From Bryobacteraceae bacterium (GTDB taxonomy: Bacteria > Acidobacteriota > Terriglobia > Bryobacterales > Bryobacteraceae): a stretch of 64,000 bases of DNA. Position numbers and translations under genes: made by a program. The number at the start of each line of letters is the position of its first letter. Position 1 is the stretch's first letter. Where the stretch lies: positions 2,480,001-2,544,000 of the forward strand of contig BPGE01000001.1 in NCBI GenBank assembly GCA_026002875.1. The letters are read 5' to 3'. Shown here piece by piece: positions 14,808 to 24,042 of this stretch. A model generated the notes under the pieces. That model was not told the origin of the DNA. It saw nothing but the letters and a program-made list of their open reading frames with translations, and did not search any database.

Positions 14808-16238
14808 ATGAGGTTGAAATCGAGGCGATCTCCGGCCGAGGGCGAGTTTCTGTTTGAGATCGATCCGGAGCCGCTGGAGGAGTGCGTCACGGCATTGGGC
14901 GGCCTGCCGCTGTTGTTGCGGGCGGTGCGGAGCCTGGATGTGCCGGGCAGCGTGAAGCGCCATTTGCGTCTCAAGCAGCGAGAGCGGGGCTTGGACGAAG
15001 CGGCTTACGTGGAAAGCTTCCTGACGTTGAACGCGGTGGGTGGGGATTGCCTGGAGGACTTCGACCAATTGCGCGAAGCCCCCGATGTGACCCAGATGGC
15101 GGGCTACCAGATGCCGAGCGCGGAGGCGGCGCGGAAGTTTCTGTACCGCTTTCACGAGGAGGCCCTGATCGAGCAGGCGCAGCAGGAATTGGCGGTGGGC
15201 CAGGTGAGCTATATCCCGGAGGAGAGCGCGGGGCTGCGCGCTTTGGCGCAGGTCAATCAGGATGTGGTGCGGGAGTTGGGCCGCCGCTGCGCGGAGCAGA
15301 AGATCGCCACGGTGGACCTGGACTCGACGATCATTGAGAGCTGGAAGAAAGAGGCCAGGCGGACCTACGAAGGATGCACCGGCTACCAGCCGGTGCTGGC
15401 GCTGTGGGCGGAGATGAACGTGGTGCTGGCCGATGAATTCCGGGACGGCAACGTGCCGGCGCAGCAGCAACCGCTGCGGGTGGCGCAGCGGGCCTTTGCC
15501 GCGTTGCCGGAGACGGTGGGCGAGTATTACTTCCGTGGCGACTCGGCCTGTGAGGAGGAGGGCCTGCTGACGTGGTTGCGCAATGAGCGGCGGCCGGACG
15601 GGCCGCAGGGATTCATCGGCTTTGCCGTCAGTGCGCGGATGAGTGCGGCGTTGCGGGAAGAGATTCTGGCCACGCCAGAGGAGTGCTGGCAGCCCTACGC
15701 CGAGGACAGCCAGGGGATCCAGGAGTGCGCGCAGGTGGACTACTTCCCCGAGGAGACGGCGGAGAACCGCTACCGCGAGCCGCTGCGCACGATCGCCATC
15801 CGGATCCGCAAGAAGCAGGGCGAGCTGTTTTCCGGCGGGGAGGCGGTGAAGTACTTCGCGGTGCGGACCAACCTGTGGGACTGGAAGCCGCAGCGGCTGC
15901 TGGAGTGGCATCGCGAGAAGGCGGGTTCGATCGAGGCGGCGCACGCGGTGATCAAGAACGAGCTGGCCGGAGGGGTGCTGCCTTGCGCCCGCTTCGGGGC
16001 CAACGCCGCCTGGTTTCGCTTCGCGGTGCTGACCTTCAATGTGCTGACGGCGCTGAAGCGGCTGGCGCTGCCGGCCGAGCTGCTTGCGGCGCGGCCCAAG
16101 CGGCTGCGGTTTCTGATCTTCAACACCCCGGGCAAACTGGTGCGGCATGCGCGGCGGACGATTTTGCGGCTGCTGCGCACGCTGAACCGCTTCAGCAACT
16201 GGCACGGCGCCCTGCGGCTGCTGCCCTTGCCGGGTTGA
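14808..16238 (+). CDS. IS1380-family transposase
   Basis: A 476-residue DDE transposase. The catalytic aspartates are visible in the conserved blocks TVDLDSTIIE (about 166-175) and YYFRGDSAC (about 240-248), and the DDE glutamate lies in the C-terminal part (HREKAGSIEAAHAVIKNELAGG, around residues 370-390). Those blocks are typical of IS1380. The frame is intact and full length, so the element may be active. It is flanked by candidate terminal repeats and a palindrome upstream. Confidence 0.9.
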   Translation: MRLKSRRSPAEGEFLFEIDPEPLEECVTALGGLPLLLRAVRSLDVPGSVKRHLRLKQRERGLDEAAYVESFLTLNAVGGDCLEDFDQLREAPDVTQMAGYQMPSAEAARKFLYRFHEEALIEQAQQELAVGQVSYIPEESAGLRALAQVNQDVVRELGRRCAEQKIATVDLDSTIIESWKKEARRTYEGCTGYQPVLALWAEMNVVLADEFRDGNVPAQQQPLRVAQRAFAALPETVGEYYFRGDSACEEEGLLTWLRNERRPDGPQGFIGFAVSARMSAALREEILATPEECWQPYAEDSQGIQECAQVDYFPEETAENRYREPLRTIAIRIRKKQGELFSGGEAVKYFAVRTNLWDWKPQRLLEWHREKAGSIEAAHAVIKNELAGGVLPCARFGANAAWFRFAVLTFNVLTALKRLALPAELLAARPKRLRFLIFNTPGKLVRHARRTILRLLRTLNRFSNWHGALRLLPLPG

Positions 16239-16480
16239 CGAGCCCAGCTGAGTGGGTACGAGGCGGCCAGATCCTTTCAGCACCGCTTGAAGTGTGCGGC
16301 CGCTTCTGCCTCACCGGCCTGAAAAGCGCCAAAACGCAAATCCCGTCCCCCCTGCCCCGCAGTTCGCCTCCCGCATCTGCGCTGATTGCGCCGCAAGTCC
16401 CCCTTCAGCACCACTGTGCTCCCTTCCGCCCGCCGCTACGGACGGATTACGGATCCGGGAAGCGCGGCAGGCCGTCCCGC

Positions 16481-16486
16481 TACAAT
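16481..16486 (+). promoter_or_regulatory. -10-like TACAAT for malQ
   Basis: TACAAT lies 12 bases before the malQ ATG at 16499. The predicted transcript would have a leader of only about five bases. Confidence 0.4.
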
Positions 16487-16498
16487 TGAGATTCACGC

Positions 16499-18685
16499 AT
16501 GACGGCTGCGGCGAAGCACGGGGATCTGATCCGGCGGCTCTGTCAGGAACACGGCATTGACCGCGAGTACTGGGACATCTGGGGGCAGCGGCACGAGGTT
16601 CCGGAACGGACGCTGCTGGCCATTCTCGGATCGCTGGGCTTCGACACGTCGACGCCGGAGGCGCTGGAGGCTTCGGCGCAGGAGCATGAAGAGGCGCGGC
16701 AGCGGCGGCCTCTGGATCCGGTGATCGTGCTGAGCGGGTCGGACCGCGAGCCCGCGGTTCCGTTGCGCGCGCCCGCCGGCAGCCGCGCCGCGCTGGCGCT
16801 CTATCTGGAGGACGGCAGCGCGCGGCGGTGGGAGGCGCAGATCGCTGAAACAACGCAGCGGGTGGCGCTTCCGGGACCGCTGCCGCTGGGCTACCACGAC
16901 CTGGAAGCGGTGGTGACGCTGCCTGATGGCAGCCAAAGGCGGGGGGCGCAGCGGGTGATCGTCACGCCGGACCGCGCGTGGCTGCCGGAGAAGCTGGAAC
17001 GCGGCGGGCGCGCGGCGGGACTCGCCATCAGCCTGTACGGCGTGCGCAGCGCGCGGAACTGGGGCGTGGGGGATTTCACGGATCTGGCGTCGATTGTCGA
17101 ATGGGCGGCAGCGGAGCTTGGCGCCGGTTTTGTCGCGCTGAATCCGCTGCACGCCATTGCGAACCGGCAGCCGTTCAACACGAGCCCGTACCTGCCGCTG
17201 TCGGTGTTCCACCGGAACTTCCTGTATCTGGACGTGGAAGCCGTGGAGGATCTGCTGCTGTGTCCGGCGGCGCGGCGGATCGTGGCTTCTCCGAAATTCC
17301 AGGCGAAACTGGCGGCGCTGCGGGCGGCGGAGTTCGTCGAGTACGAAGAGGTGGCGCGGCTGAAGCGCGGGATGCTGAAGCTGCTGTTCCGGCGGTTCTG
17401 GCGCGAAGAGTGGCAGAAAGGCACGGAGCGGGCGCGCGCGTTCCAGCACTGGATGGCGGAGCAGGGGCGGCTGCTGGACAGCTTCGCGGTGTTCTGCGCG
17501 GTGGACGAGGTGTTCCACCTGCGGAACCGCAACGTGTGGGTCTGGCCGCAGTGGGAGGAGGCGTACCGGGATCCGGAGTCGCCGGCGGTGCGGCGGTTCG
17601 CGCAGGAACATTTCCGCCGGGTTCTGTTTTTCAAGTACGTGCAGTGGCAGATCGACCTGCAGCTGGAGCGGGTGCAGCGGCTGGCGCGGCGCGCAGGCAT
17701 GCCGGTGGGGCTGTACCACGACCTGGCGCTGGCGACAGACCGGTGCGGCGCGGACCTGTGGGCGTACCGGAAGTTTTTCGTCGAAGGTTGCCGGGTGGGC
17801 TCGCCGCCGGATGATTTCGCGCTGGAGGGACAGGACTGGTCGTTTCCGCCGCCGAACGCAGAGGCGCACCGCGAGGATGGCTACCGGCTGTTCGCCGAGA
17901 CCGTGCGGCGGAACGCGCGCCACGGCGGGGCGCTGCGCATCGATCATGTCATGCGGCTGTGGCGGCTTTTCTGGATTCCGGACGGGCTGCCGCCCGCCGC
18001 CGGGACCTATGTAAACGACCGCTGGGAGGACCTGGTGCGGGTGCTGGCGCTCGAGAGCGTGCGCGGGCGTTTTCTGGTGGTGGGCGAGGATCTGGGAACG
18101 GTGCCGTTCGGATGCCGCGAAGCGATGGAACGGTTCGGAATGCTGAGTTACCGGCTGTTCTATTTCGAGAAGGGAGCGGACGGGCTGCCGCGGCGCGTCC
18201 ACGAGTATCCGCGCACGGCGCTGGTGTCTTCGACGACGCATGACCTGCCGACGCTGGCGGGCTTCTGGGCAGGGCGCGACATCGAAGTGCGCCGGCAGAC
18301 AGGGCAGCTGCGCGACGACGCCGCCTACGGGCGGCAGAAGCGGGAGCGGGTGGAAGAGAAGCGGCGGATGATCGAGGCGCTGGTGCGGGACGGGTTCCTG
18401 CCCGCGGATTTTCCGCGAGAAGCCGCCGAATGGACCGAGCTGACCGGCGAGCTGCACAACGCCGTGATCGGCTACCTGATGATGACGCCGGCGATGCTGA
18501 TGCTGCTGAACCAGGAAGACCTGACGAAGGAGACCGAACAGCAGAACGTGCCGGGCACGACGTGGGAATATCCGAACTGGCGGCGGAAGATGATCTATTC
18601 GGTGGAGGAGCTGCACACGTCGGAGCGGGCGCGCGATTTTGCGCGGATGATGCGGGCCTGGATGGAGCGCAGCGGGCGGCTCTAG
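16499..18685 (+). CDS. malQ: 4-alpha-glucanotransferase (GH77 amylomaltase)
   Basis: A 728-residue GH77 enzyme of the long bacterial type. It has about 165 residues of N-terminal beta domain, then the catalytic barrel starting at GLAISLYGVRSARNWGVGDFTD. The nucleophile aspartate is in RIDHVMRLWRLFWIP (about 480), the acid/base glutamate in GEDLGTVP (about 525), and the third acid in TTHDLPTLAGFW (about 580). It transfers maltosyl units between alpha-1,4-glucans in the cytoplasm, for glycogen or maltodextrin metabolism. No other glycogen gene is next to it. Its stop overlaps the convergent dipeptidase gene by four bases. Confidence 0.93.
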   Translation: MTAAAKHGDLIRRLCQEHGIDREYWDIWGQRHEVPERTLLAILGSLGFDTSTPEALEASAQEHEEARQRRPLDPVIVLSGSDREPAVPLRAPAGSRAALALYLEDGSARRWEAQIAETTQRVALPGPLPLGYHDLEAVVTLPDGSQRRGAQRVIVTPDRAWLPEKLERGGRAAGLAISLYGVRSARNWGVGDFTDLASIVEWAAAELGAGFVALNPLHAIANRQPFNTSPYLPLSVFHRNFLYLDVEAVEDLLLCPAARRIVASPKFQAKLAALRAAEFVEYEEVARLKRGMLKLLFRRFWREEWQKGTERARAFQHWMAEQGRLLDSFAVFCAVDEVFHLRNRNVWVWPQWEEAYRDPESPAVRRFAQEHFRRVLFFKYVQWQIDLQLERVQRLARRAGMPVGLYHDLALATDRCGADLWAYRKFFVEGCRVGSPPDDFALEGQDWSFPPPNAEAHREDGYRLFAETVRRNARHGGALRIDHVMRLWRLFWIPDGLPPAAGTYVNDRWEDLVRVLALESVRGRFLVVGEDLGTVPFGCREAMERFGMLSYRLFYFEKGADGLPRRVHEYPRTALVSSTTHDLPTLAGFWAGRDIEVRRQTGQLRDDAAYGRQKRERVEEKRRMIEALVRDGFLPADFPREAAEWTELTGELHNAVIGYLMMTPAMLMLLNQEDLTKETEQQNVPGTTWEYPNWRRKMIYSVEELHTSERARDFARMMRAWMERSGRL

Positions 18686-19311
18686 TTTTTGCCGATGGCG
18701 CTGAAGGGGATGTCGAGCACGGGGTAGCGGCGCCAGTCTTTGTAGTCGAAGTGCCACCACTCGTGCTCGTAGACGGCGAAGCCTTCGCGCTCCATGGCGC
18801 GGCGGAGAAGGTCGCGCAGGCGGCGGGCTTTGCGCGGACCGCCGCGGTAATCCGGATAGGCGCGCTCGGTCATCTCGTCGTACCCGCTGGGCATCTGGAC
18901 GGTCCTGCCCGTGCGCAGGTCGTACAGCGAGACGTCGACGGCGCAGCCGCGGTTGTGGCGCGAGCCTTTCGCCGGATCAGCGACGAATTGTTTCTTGTCC
19001 TCAGGGGTCGCATCCCAGAAGACCTTGGTGACGCTCCAGGGGCGGTAGCCGTCGAAGACAACAATTCCGTAGCCTTTTGTTTTGAGCCAGCGGTGGGCGC
19101 GCACCAGGGCTTCTGCGGCGGGCCGCTGGAGAAAGGCGCGGGCTTCTGAATAGACGGGGCGGCCGAGGAAGTTGTCCGGCGTGGCGTAGCGGATGTCGAG
19201 GCGGATGGTGCTGTCGAGCGAGACGAGCTCGACGAGATCGGGGGCAGCCGTGGCGTCCGGGTCAACGGGAGGCTGCAGGAGCAGGACGAAGAGTGCCAGC
19301 GGCAGCGCCAT
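18682..19311 (-). CDS. D-alanyl-D-alanine dipeptidase (VanX/DdpX family), probably exported
   Basis: A 209-residue M15D peptidase. Zinc ligands are H119 and D126 in SRHNRGCAVDVSL and H187 in EWWHFDY, with E184 as the catalytic base. All VanX essentials are present. A hydrophobic N-terminus (ALPLALFVLLLQ) suggests a signal peptide, so it probably works in the periplasm on D-Ala-D-Ala or peptidoglycan-derived dipeptides. No VanA/VanH neighbours are present, so a resistance role is not indicated. The start at 19311 follows a TACAAT hexamer with seven bases between. Confidence 0.88.
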   Translation of the reverse strand: MALPLALFVLLLQPPVDPDATAAPDLVELVSLDSTIRLDIRYATPDNFLGRPVYSEARAFLQRPAAEALVRAHRWLKTKGYGIVVFDGYRPWSVTKVFWDATPEDKKQFVADPAKGSRHNRGCAVDVSLYDLRTGRTVQMPSGYDEMTERAYPDYRGGPRKARRLRDLLRRAMEREGFAVYEHEWWHFDYKDWRRYPVLDIPFSAIGKN

Positions 19312-19318
19312 AGAGCTG

Positions 19319-19324
19319 ATTGTA
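19319..19324 (-). promoter_or_regulatory. -10-like TACAAT, 7 bases before the VanX-like start
   Basis: TACAAT is followed by CAGCTCT and then the ATG, so the transcript would be leaderless. No clear -35 is visible. Confidence 0.45.
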
Positions 19325-19410
19325 GCCCTGCGCTTCCTCAAGGCGCCTTCACGGTTGTAGACTGTAGCGTTCCGGCGTCCTGCGCGGGGCGCGCGGAGGA
19401 AAGAGATCGT

Positions 19411-20157
19411 ATGCACTATCACATCAGCCGGCAGGGCCAGACGTACGGGCCGTATCCCGCCGAAGACGTGAAACGGATGTTGAACGAAGGGCGGCTGCTG
19501 CCCACCGATCTGTGCTGGACGGAAGGCATGGCCGGCTGGGAACCGCTGGGCAAGGTGATGGGAGCGGCCGCAACGCCGCCGGCGCCCGCACCTGCGCCGC
19601 CGCAGCGTCCGTTGCAGCCGCCGGCAGGCCAACCGGCTCCGCAGCCGTACGCGGCGCGTCCGGCGCAACCGGCTCAGCCGGCGCCGGGCTGGCAGGCGCA
19701 GCCGGCGCAAGCCGCGTGGAGCCGAGGCGGCCAATGGCCCGCGCCGCCGGACATGCACTGGGCGGCGGTGATGCTGCTGTCCTTCGTGACCTGCGGGATT
19801 TTCGGGCTCGTCTGGTTTTACAAGCAGGCTGCATTTGCGAAAAGGCTGGATCCGAAAAACCAGTCCATTCAGTTTTTTTTCGGCTATCTCGCCGTCCTGT
19901 TTCTGAGCCTGGCCATCTCGTTCATGGGACGCCTGACCACGCTGATGATCATCAATTTCCTGCTTCCGTGGGCGGCCCTGGCCCTTGTGCTGGCGGCTGT
20001 GTTCTCCGTTCGGAGCGCTCTGCAGCGGCACTACAATACCGTTGAAAATATCGGCCTGCGGCTGAACCCGGTCATGACCTTCTTTTTCAGCATTCTTTAT
20101 TTCCAGTATCATTTGTCCCGGATCGCCCGGTGGAAGCGGACGGGCCAGCTTGTCTGA
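19411..20157 (+). CDS. GYF_2-domain membrane protein with DUF4234-like region
   Basis: A 248-residue protein. Residues 1-48 form a GYF_2 domain (GQTYGPYPAEDVKRML, then DLCWTEGMAGWEPL). A proline/alanine/glutamine-rich linker runs from about 52 to 112. The C-terminal half has about four hydrophobic helices and resembles DUF4234 (LLSFVTCGIFGLVWFYKQ). GYF_2 domains are thought to bind proline-rich peptides, and the linker itself is proline-rich. The cellular role is unknown. It overlaps the next small gene by eight bases. Confidence 0.7.
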   Translation: MHYHISRQGQTYGPYPAEDVKRMLNEGRLLPTDLCWTEGMAGWEPLGKVMGAAATPPAPAPAPPQRPLQPPAGQPAPQPYAARPAQPAQPAPGWQAQPAQAAWSRGGQWPAPPDMHWAAVMLLSFVTCGIFGLVWFYKQAAFAKRLDPKNQSIQFFFGYLAVLFLSLAISFMGRLTTLMIINFLLPWAALALVLAAVFSVRSALQRHYNTVENIGLRLNPVMTFFFSILYFQYHLSRIARWKRTGQLV

Positions 20158-20443
20158 GGAAATGAAGCGCCTCCTGCCTGCGGCCGGCGCCCTCGTGCTG
20201 CTGGCCGCTCTCTCCGTCTTCGACCCGGTCGAAACGGCCCTGTTCCCGCCGTGCCTGATCCGGCTCTACGCGGGCCTGAGCTGCCCGGGGTGCGGCGCGA
20301 CGCGTGCGCTCCACGCGCTGCTGCACCTGCGCGTGGAGGAGGCCTGGAGGCTGAATCCGCTGTGGACGGTTGCCGGGCCAGGTCTGGCAGCGTGGGGCGC
20401 GTGGCGCGCTTTGAGCGATCTCCGGCGGAGGAGCGAAGCTTGA
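20150..20443 (+). CDS. DUF2752 small membrane protein
   Basis: A small protein of 97 residues if started at the TTG at 20150, or 93 from the ATG at 20162, which has GAGG only two bases upstream. It carries the DUF2752 hallmark CPGCGATRA (about 45-53) between two hydrophobic helices. Function of the family is unknown; the cysteines may bind metal or act in redox. Its stop overlaps the galK start region. Confidence 0.75.
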   Translation: MSEEMKRLLPAAGALVLLAALSVFDPVETALFPPCLIRLYAGLSCPGCGATRALHALLHLRVEEAWRLNPLWTVAGPGLAAWGAWRALSDLRRRSEA

Positions 20444-21573
20444 ACGCCGCTCGAGTGCGGGGCCGCGTTTCCGTTCCGGGGCGCGTGAATCTGATCGGCG
20501 AGCACATCGATTACCACGGCCTGGCCGTGCTCCCGATGGCGCTGGACCGGCGCGTGGAGGCCGAGTGGACTGCCCGCGGGGATTCGCTGGTGGCGGCGGC
20601 GAGCGAGTGTTTCGAGCCTCGTGAATTCGCTCTTGACCGGCCGATCGAGCCCTGGCCTGCGGGCGACTGGGGCAATTACGTGAAGGCGGGCGCGGCGGCG
20701 GCGCTCCAGAAGTGGCGGCTTGAACGGGGCGCAGAGCTGCATGTGCGCTCCTCCCTTCCCGTGGCCGCGGGGCTGTCTTCGTCGACTGCGCTGATGACGG
20801 CGTGCACGCTGGCTCTGCTGGAAGCCAACGGGATTCGCGCCGGTTTTCAGGAACTGATGGGGGTGCTGCCGGAAGGCGAGTATTTCGTGGGCACGCGCGG
20901 CGGTGGGATGGATCACGCCGCGGTGCTTGGGGCGCGGGAGGGATGCGCGCTGCTGGTGGAGTTCGATCCTGTGCGCATCGAGCCCGTGCGCGTGCCCCGC
21001 GGCTGGGTGTTCTTTGTTGCGGACAGCGGCGTGAAGGCGGAGAAGTCGGCGGCGCGGAAGGCGGAGTACAACGAACAGCGGTTTGCCGGGCAGCGGGCGG
21101 CGGAAATGCTCGGCTTTGCGGGGATCCGGGAGGCGATCGCCGCAAGAGGCGCGCGCGATCTGCTGACGCTGGCGCGGGAGCGGCTGAGCGGCATGGAGCA
21201 GCGCTGTTTCCTGCATGCGGTCAGCGAGGCGGCGCGGGTCGCCGATGCCGTGGCAGCCATGCGGGAGGGGGATGCGGAACGGTTCGGACAGAGGCTGAAC
21301 GAATCGCACGAGAGCCTGCGGGATCTGCTCCGCGTGAGCTGCACGGAGCTGGACCGGCTGGTTGAGGCGGCGCGTGCATCGGGCGCGCTGGGGGCGCGGC
21401 TGACGGGGGCGGGATTCGGCGGCGCGGCGGTGGTGTTCTGCCTCGAGGAGCAGGCGGGACGCGTGGCGGCGGGGATCGAGAAACGATTCTACGGAGGTCC
21501 CGCAGGCGGGCGGATGTTCCGCGCCGCGCCTTCGGCAGGCGCGCTGGAGCTTATTGCCAGAGGCGGCGGGTGA
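20440..21573 (+). CDS. galK: Galactokinase (GHMP family)
   Basis: A 377-residue GHMP kinase. The galactokinase signature GRVNLIGEHIDY is at 14-25, the ATP-binding motif LPVAAGLSSSTAL near residue 110, and the third GHMP motif LTGAGFGGAAV near residue 325. The signature is specific enough to favour galactokinase over other GHMP enzymes. The TTG at 20440 overlaps the previous stop (TTGA) and gives the natural length; the GTG at 20455 is an alternative. It would phosphorylate galactose in the cytoplasm. No galT or galE is adjacent. The 3' end overlaps the convergent SSS transporter gene by 23 bases. Confidence 0.88.
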   Translation: MNAARVRGRVSVPGRVNLIGEHIDYHGLAVLPMALDRRVEAEWTARGDSLVAAASECFEPREFALDRPIEPWPAGDWGNYVKAGAAAALQKWRLERGAELHVRSSLPVAAGLSSSTALMTACTLALLEANGIRAGFQELMGVLPEGEYFVGTRGGGMDHAAVLGAREGCALLVEFDPVRIEPVRVPRGWVFFVADSGVKAEKSAARKAEYNEQRFAGQRAAEMLGFAGIREAIAARGARDLLTLARERLSGMEQRCFLHAVSEAARVADAVAAMREGDAERFGQRLNESHESLRDLLRVSCTELDRLVEAARASGALGARLTGAGFGGAAVVFCLEEQAGRVAAGIEKRFYGGPAGGRMFRAAPSAGALELIARGGG

Positions 21574-23353
21574 CGCGGACGAGCACGGTCCCGCTGACGG
21601 CGAAGACGAGCGCGAGCAGGAGCGCATAGTTCCAGCGCCCGTACAAGACGTTTCCGACCGTGAACAACCCGGACCAGATCACAATGCTGCCCGAGAGCCA
21701 GCCAAGCAGGGAGAGCGGGATGTTGTCCACCCGGGACCACTCCGCCGCCTCTTTTTCAGAAATGCCGGCCATTTCCCGGACTCTGCGCCAGCCGGGACCG
21801 GCAGGATGGACCTGGCGGTAGAAGCGGATGAGCGCTTCTTTGTCCGTCTGGGGGCCAACATAGGCGACGATCAGCCAGCAGATGGTGGTGCAGACCACGG
21901 TGAGAAACAGTTCCTGGTGCGTGCCGATACTAATGCCGTTCCTGCGGAGCGCCAGGAAGACAAGCGAGACCGCGAAGGAGCTGATCATGGCTGCGATTTC
22001 GCACCATGCCGTGATCCGCCACCAGAACCAGCGCAGCAGGTAGAGCAGGCCTGTGCCGGCACCGACCTGCAGCATGATGTTGAACGTGTCCTGGGCGGTT
22101 TCGAGGAAGAAGACGAGAACCGAAGAGACCACGAACAGAACCACCGTGGAAACTCTGCCCGCGAACACATAGTGCCTTTCCTCGCGCCCCGGCCGCAGGA
22201 AGCGCCTGTAAAAGTCGTGGACCATGTAGGAGGCGCCCCAGTTCAGGTGGGTGAGGATGGTGGAGGAGTTGGCGGCGATGAGGCCGCCGAGCATCAGTCC
22301 CATCCAGCCCGCCGGGAGGAACTTCAGCATGGCGGGGTACGCAATGTCGTGGCCGATCAGGGATGGATCGACATGCGGAAACGCGCGCTGGATGTCGGCG
22401 AGGGTCGGAAATACGATCAAGGATGCGAGGCCGGTCAGCATCCACGGCCACGGGCGGAGCACGTAGTGGGCGAGGTTGAAGAAGAGCGTGCCGCCGAGAG
22501 CGTCTTTTTCGGAGCGCGAGGCCAGCATGCGCTGCGCGATGTAGGAGCCGCCGCCCGGCTCGGCGCCGGGATACCAGACGGCCCACCACTGGATGGCCAG
22601 CGGCATGATGAAGACGGCGGTGGCGAGCTCCCAATTGTTGGTGAAATCCGGAAGCATCGCCAGGTAGTTCACGTTGCCGGACGCCTGCAGCGCGCTGACT
22701 TTCTCGACGAGGCCCGACAGGCCGCCCACCTGCGGCAGCGTGACCGCGAAGTAGGCGGCGGCGATGACCGAGCCCATCATGAGGAAGAACTGGATCATGT
22801 CGATGACGAGCACGCCCCAGAGGCCGGAGTGAGCGGCGAAAACCACGTTCAGAAGCCCGACGGCGATGAGCGTCTGCCAGCGCTCGAAGCCGAACAGGAC
22901 GCCCGCGATCTTGCAGGCGGCGAGATTGACGCTGGCCATGATGATGCAGTTGAAGAAGAAGCCGAGATACAGGGCGCGGAAGCCGCGCACCGCGCTGGCG
23001 GCTTTGCCCGCGTAGCGGAGCTCGTAGAACTCGAGATCCGTCAGAACGCCTGACCGCCGCCAGAGCCGCGCGTAGAAAAACACGGTGGCGACGCCGGTGA
23101 GCGTGAAGGCCCACCACTGCCAGTTGCCGGCCACGCCCTGGGTGCGGACGAAATTGGTCACCAGGTTCGGCGTGTCGCTCGAAAACGTGGTGGCGACCAT
23201 CGAGAGGCCGGCCAGCCACCAGGGCACGGAACGGCCCGAGGCGAAGAACTCGGCCGTGTTTTTGCCAGAACGTTTGCCGAAGAAGAGAGCCGGAGCGAAG
23301 CAGACAAGAAGCGATCCGATGGCGATGAGCCAGTCCAGCGCAGTGAGGGTCAT
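21551..23353 (-). CDS. Sodium:solute symporter (SSS family)
   Basis: A 600-residue membrane protein with 13-15 hydrophobic segments. It starts with the SSS pattern (GKRSGKNTAEFFASGRSVPWW, about 29-49), followed by SMVATTFSSDTPN, which matches the conserved region around helix 1-2 in sodium/sugar or sodium/myo-inositol transporters. I start at the ATG at 23353, giving a normal N-terminal helix. It is the last of the long minus-strand run and lies 75 bases after otnC, so it may import the acid sugar or a related compound (inference). Confidence 0.8.
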   Translation of the reverse strand: MTLTALDWLIAIGSLLVCFAPALFFGKRSGKNTAEFFASGRSVPWWLAGLSMVATTFSSDTPNLVTNFVRTQGVAGNWQWWAFTLTGVATVFFYARLWRRSGVLTDLEFYELRYAGKAASAVRGFRALYLGFFFNCIIMASVNLAACKIAGVLFGFERWQTLIAVGLLNVVFAAHSGLWGVLVIDMIQFFLMMGSVIAAAYFAVTLPQVGGLSGLVEKVSALQASGNVNYLAMLPDFTNNWELATAVFIMPLAIQWWAVWYPGAEPGGGSYIAQRMLASRSEKDALGGTLFFNLAHYVLRPWPWMLTGLASLIVFPTLADIQRAFPHVDPSLIGHDIAYPAMLKFLPAGWMGLMLGGLIAANSSTILTHLNWGASYMVHDFYRRFLRPGREERHYVFAGRVSTVVLFVVSSVLVFFLETAQDTFNIMLQVGAGTGLLYLLRWFWWRITAWCEIAAMISSFAVSLVFLALRRNGISIGTHQELFLTVVCTTICWLIVAYVGPQTDKEALIRFYRQVHPAGPGWRRVREMAGISEKEAAEWSRVDNIPLSLLGWLSGSIVIWSGLFTVGNVLYGRWNYALLLALVFAVSGTVLVRVTRRLWQ

Positions 23354-23428
23354 GCGAGTGCCCGAACGTTGAGCATAACGCAACGGGCGGCGCTGGTCGA
23401 TCGAGCGGCTGGCTCTGCCCGAAGGCGC

Positions 23429-24040
23429 TCAGAGAAGCTCGCGGATCTCCTGCGGAGAAAGGACGCGGACGTGTTCGCTTTTCAGGAAGAAATGGAGGCG
23501 GGCGGTCTGCTCGAGTTCTTCGGCGCGGTCGGCGGCTTCTTCGAGAGTCCTGCCGCAGGCCACCAGCCCGTGGTTGCGCAGCAGAAGCACGTTGGCACGG
23601 GTGATGGCCGCGCCGATTTCTTCTGCCAGCGAGGGCGCGCCGGGGCGGTGGTAAGAGACGACGGCAAGCGGATGGACGCGCATGAAATAGTACGGAGTCA
23701 GGGCGGGCAGAACGTCCGGTTCCGGGAGCTGCTCGAGACAGGAAAGAGCCGTGGCGTAGAACGAGTGCAGGTGCACGACGGCGTGAAGATCGGGGCGGGC
23801 GCGGTAGATGGCGAGGTGGAAGGGAAACTCCTTGGTGGGACGGTTCGCGTTGCGGGCTTCGCCATCGAGGCTGAGGCAGGCCAGGTCGGCGGGCGAAAGG
23901 TTCTCCAGAGAGCGCCCGGTGGGCGTGAGCCAGACTTCCCCGTCCGTGCGGACGCTGAGGTTGCCGGTGGAGCCATGGGCGTAACCGCGCCGGTGCAGGG
24001 AGCGGGCGATCGAGCAGAGGATTTCGGGCAGCAGGGACAT
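23429..24040 (-). CDS. otnC: Class II aldolase/decarboxylase, OtnC-like
   Basis: A 203-residue class II aldolase/adducin-domain protein. It has HGSTGNLSVR (22-31), the VHLHSFYATAL zinc histidines (89-99) and LLRNHGLVACG (153-163). Together with otnK, ending two bases upstream, it matches 3-oxo-tetronate-4-phosphate decarboxylase. That enzyme releases carbon dioxide from 3-oxo-tetronate 4-phosphate to give dihydroxyacetone phosphate. The assignment rests on the pair otnK-otnC; alone it could be a fuculose-phosphate-aldolase relative. Confidence 0.78.
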   Translation of the reverse strand: MSLLPEILCSIARSLHRRGYAHGSTGNLSVRTDGEVWLTPTGRSLENLSPADLACLSLDGEARNANRPTKEFPFHLAIYRARPDLHAVVHLHSFYATALSCLEQLPEPDVLPALTPYYFMRVHPLAVVSYHRPGAPSLAEEIGAAITRANVLLLRNHGLVACGRTLEEAADRAEELEQTARLHFFLKSEHVRVLSPQEIRELL

Positions 24041-24042
24041 GG

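Larger units (their letters stand above)
14719..16315 (+). mobile_element. IS1380-family insertion sequence (about 1.6 kb)
   Basis: The transposase gene is flanked by short matching ends: GGTGAGGC at 14719-14726 and its inverse GCCTCACC at 16308-16315. Similarity continues weakly for a few bases (a GAAG block). The size and the 75-90 bases of untranslated sequence on both sides fit the IS1380 family. I could not find the expected 4-bp target duplication at these exact borders (GCTT versus GGCC), so the ends may be off by a few bases. The element lies in the intergenic space between nuoA and malQ and breaks no visible gene. Confidence 0.5.

Noticed and set aside
16493-18760. Minus-strand open frame of about 755 codons opposite malQ
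   Set aside because: MalQ shows all catalytic residues on the plus strand; the reverse frame is a GC-driven shadow.
18682-19311. VanX-like gene as part of vancomycin resistance
   Set aside because: No VanA/VanH-type ligase or dehydrogenase is near. Such dipeptidases also occur as ordinary cell-wall recycling enzymes, so a resistance label is not supported.
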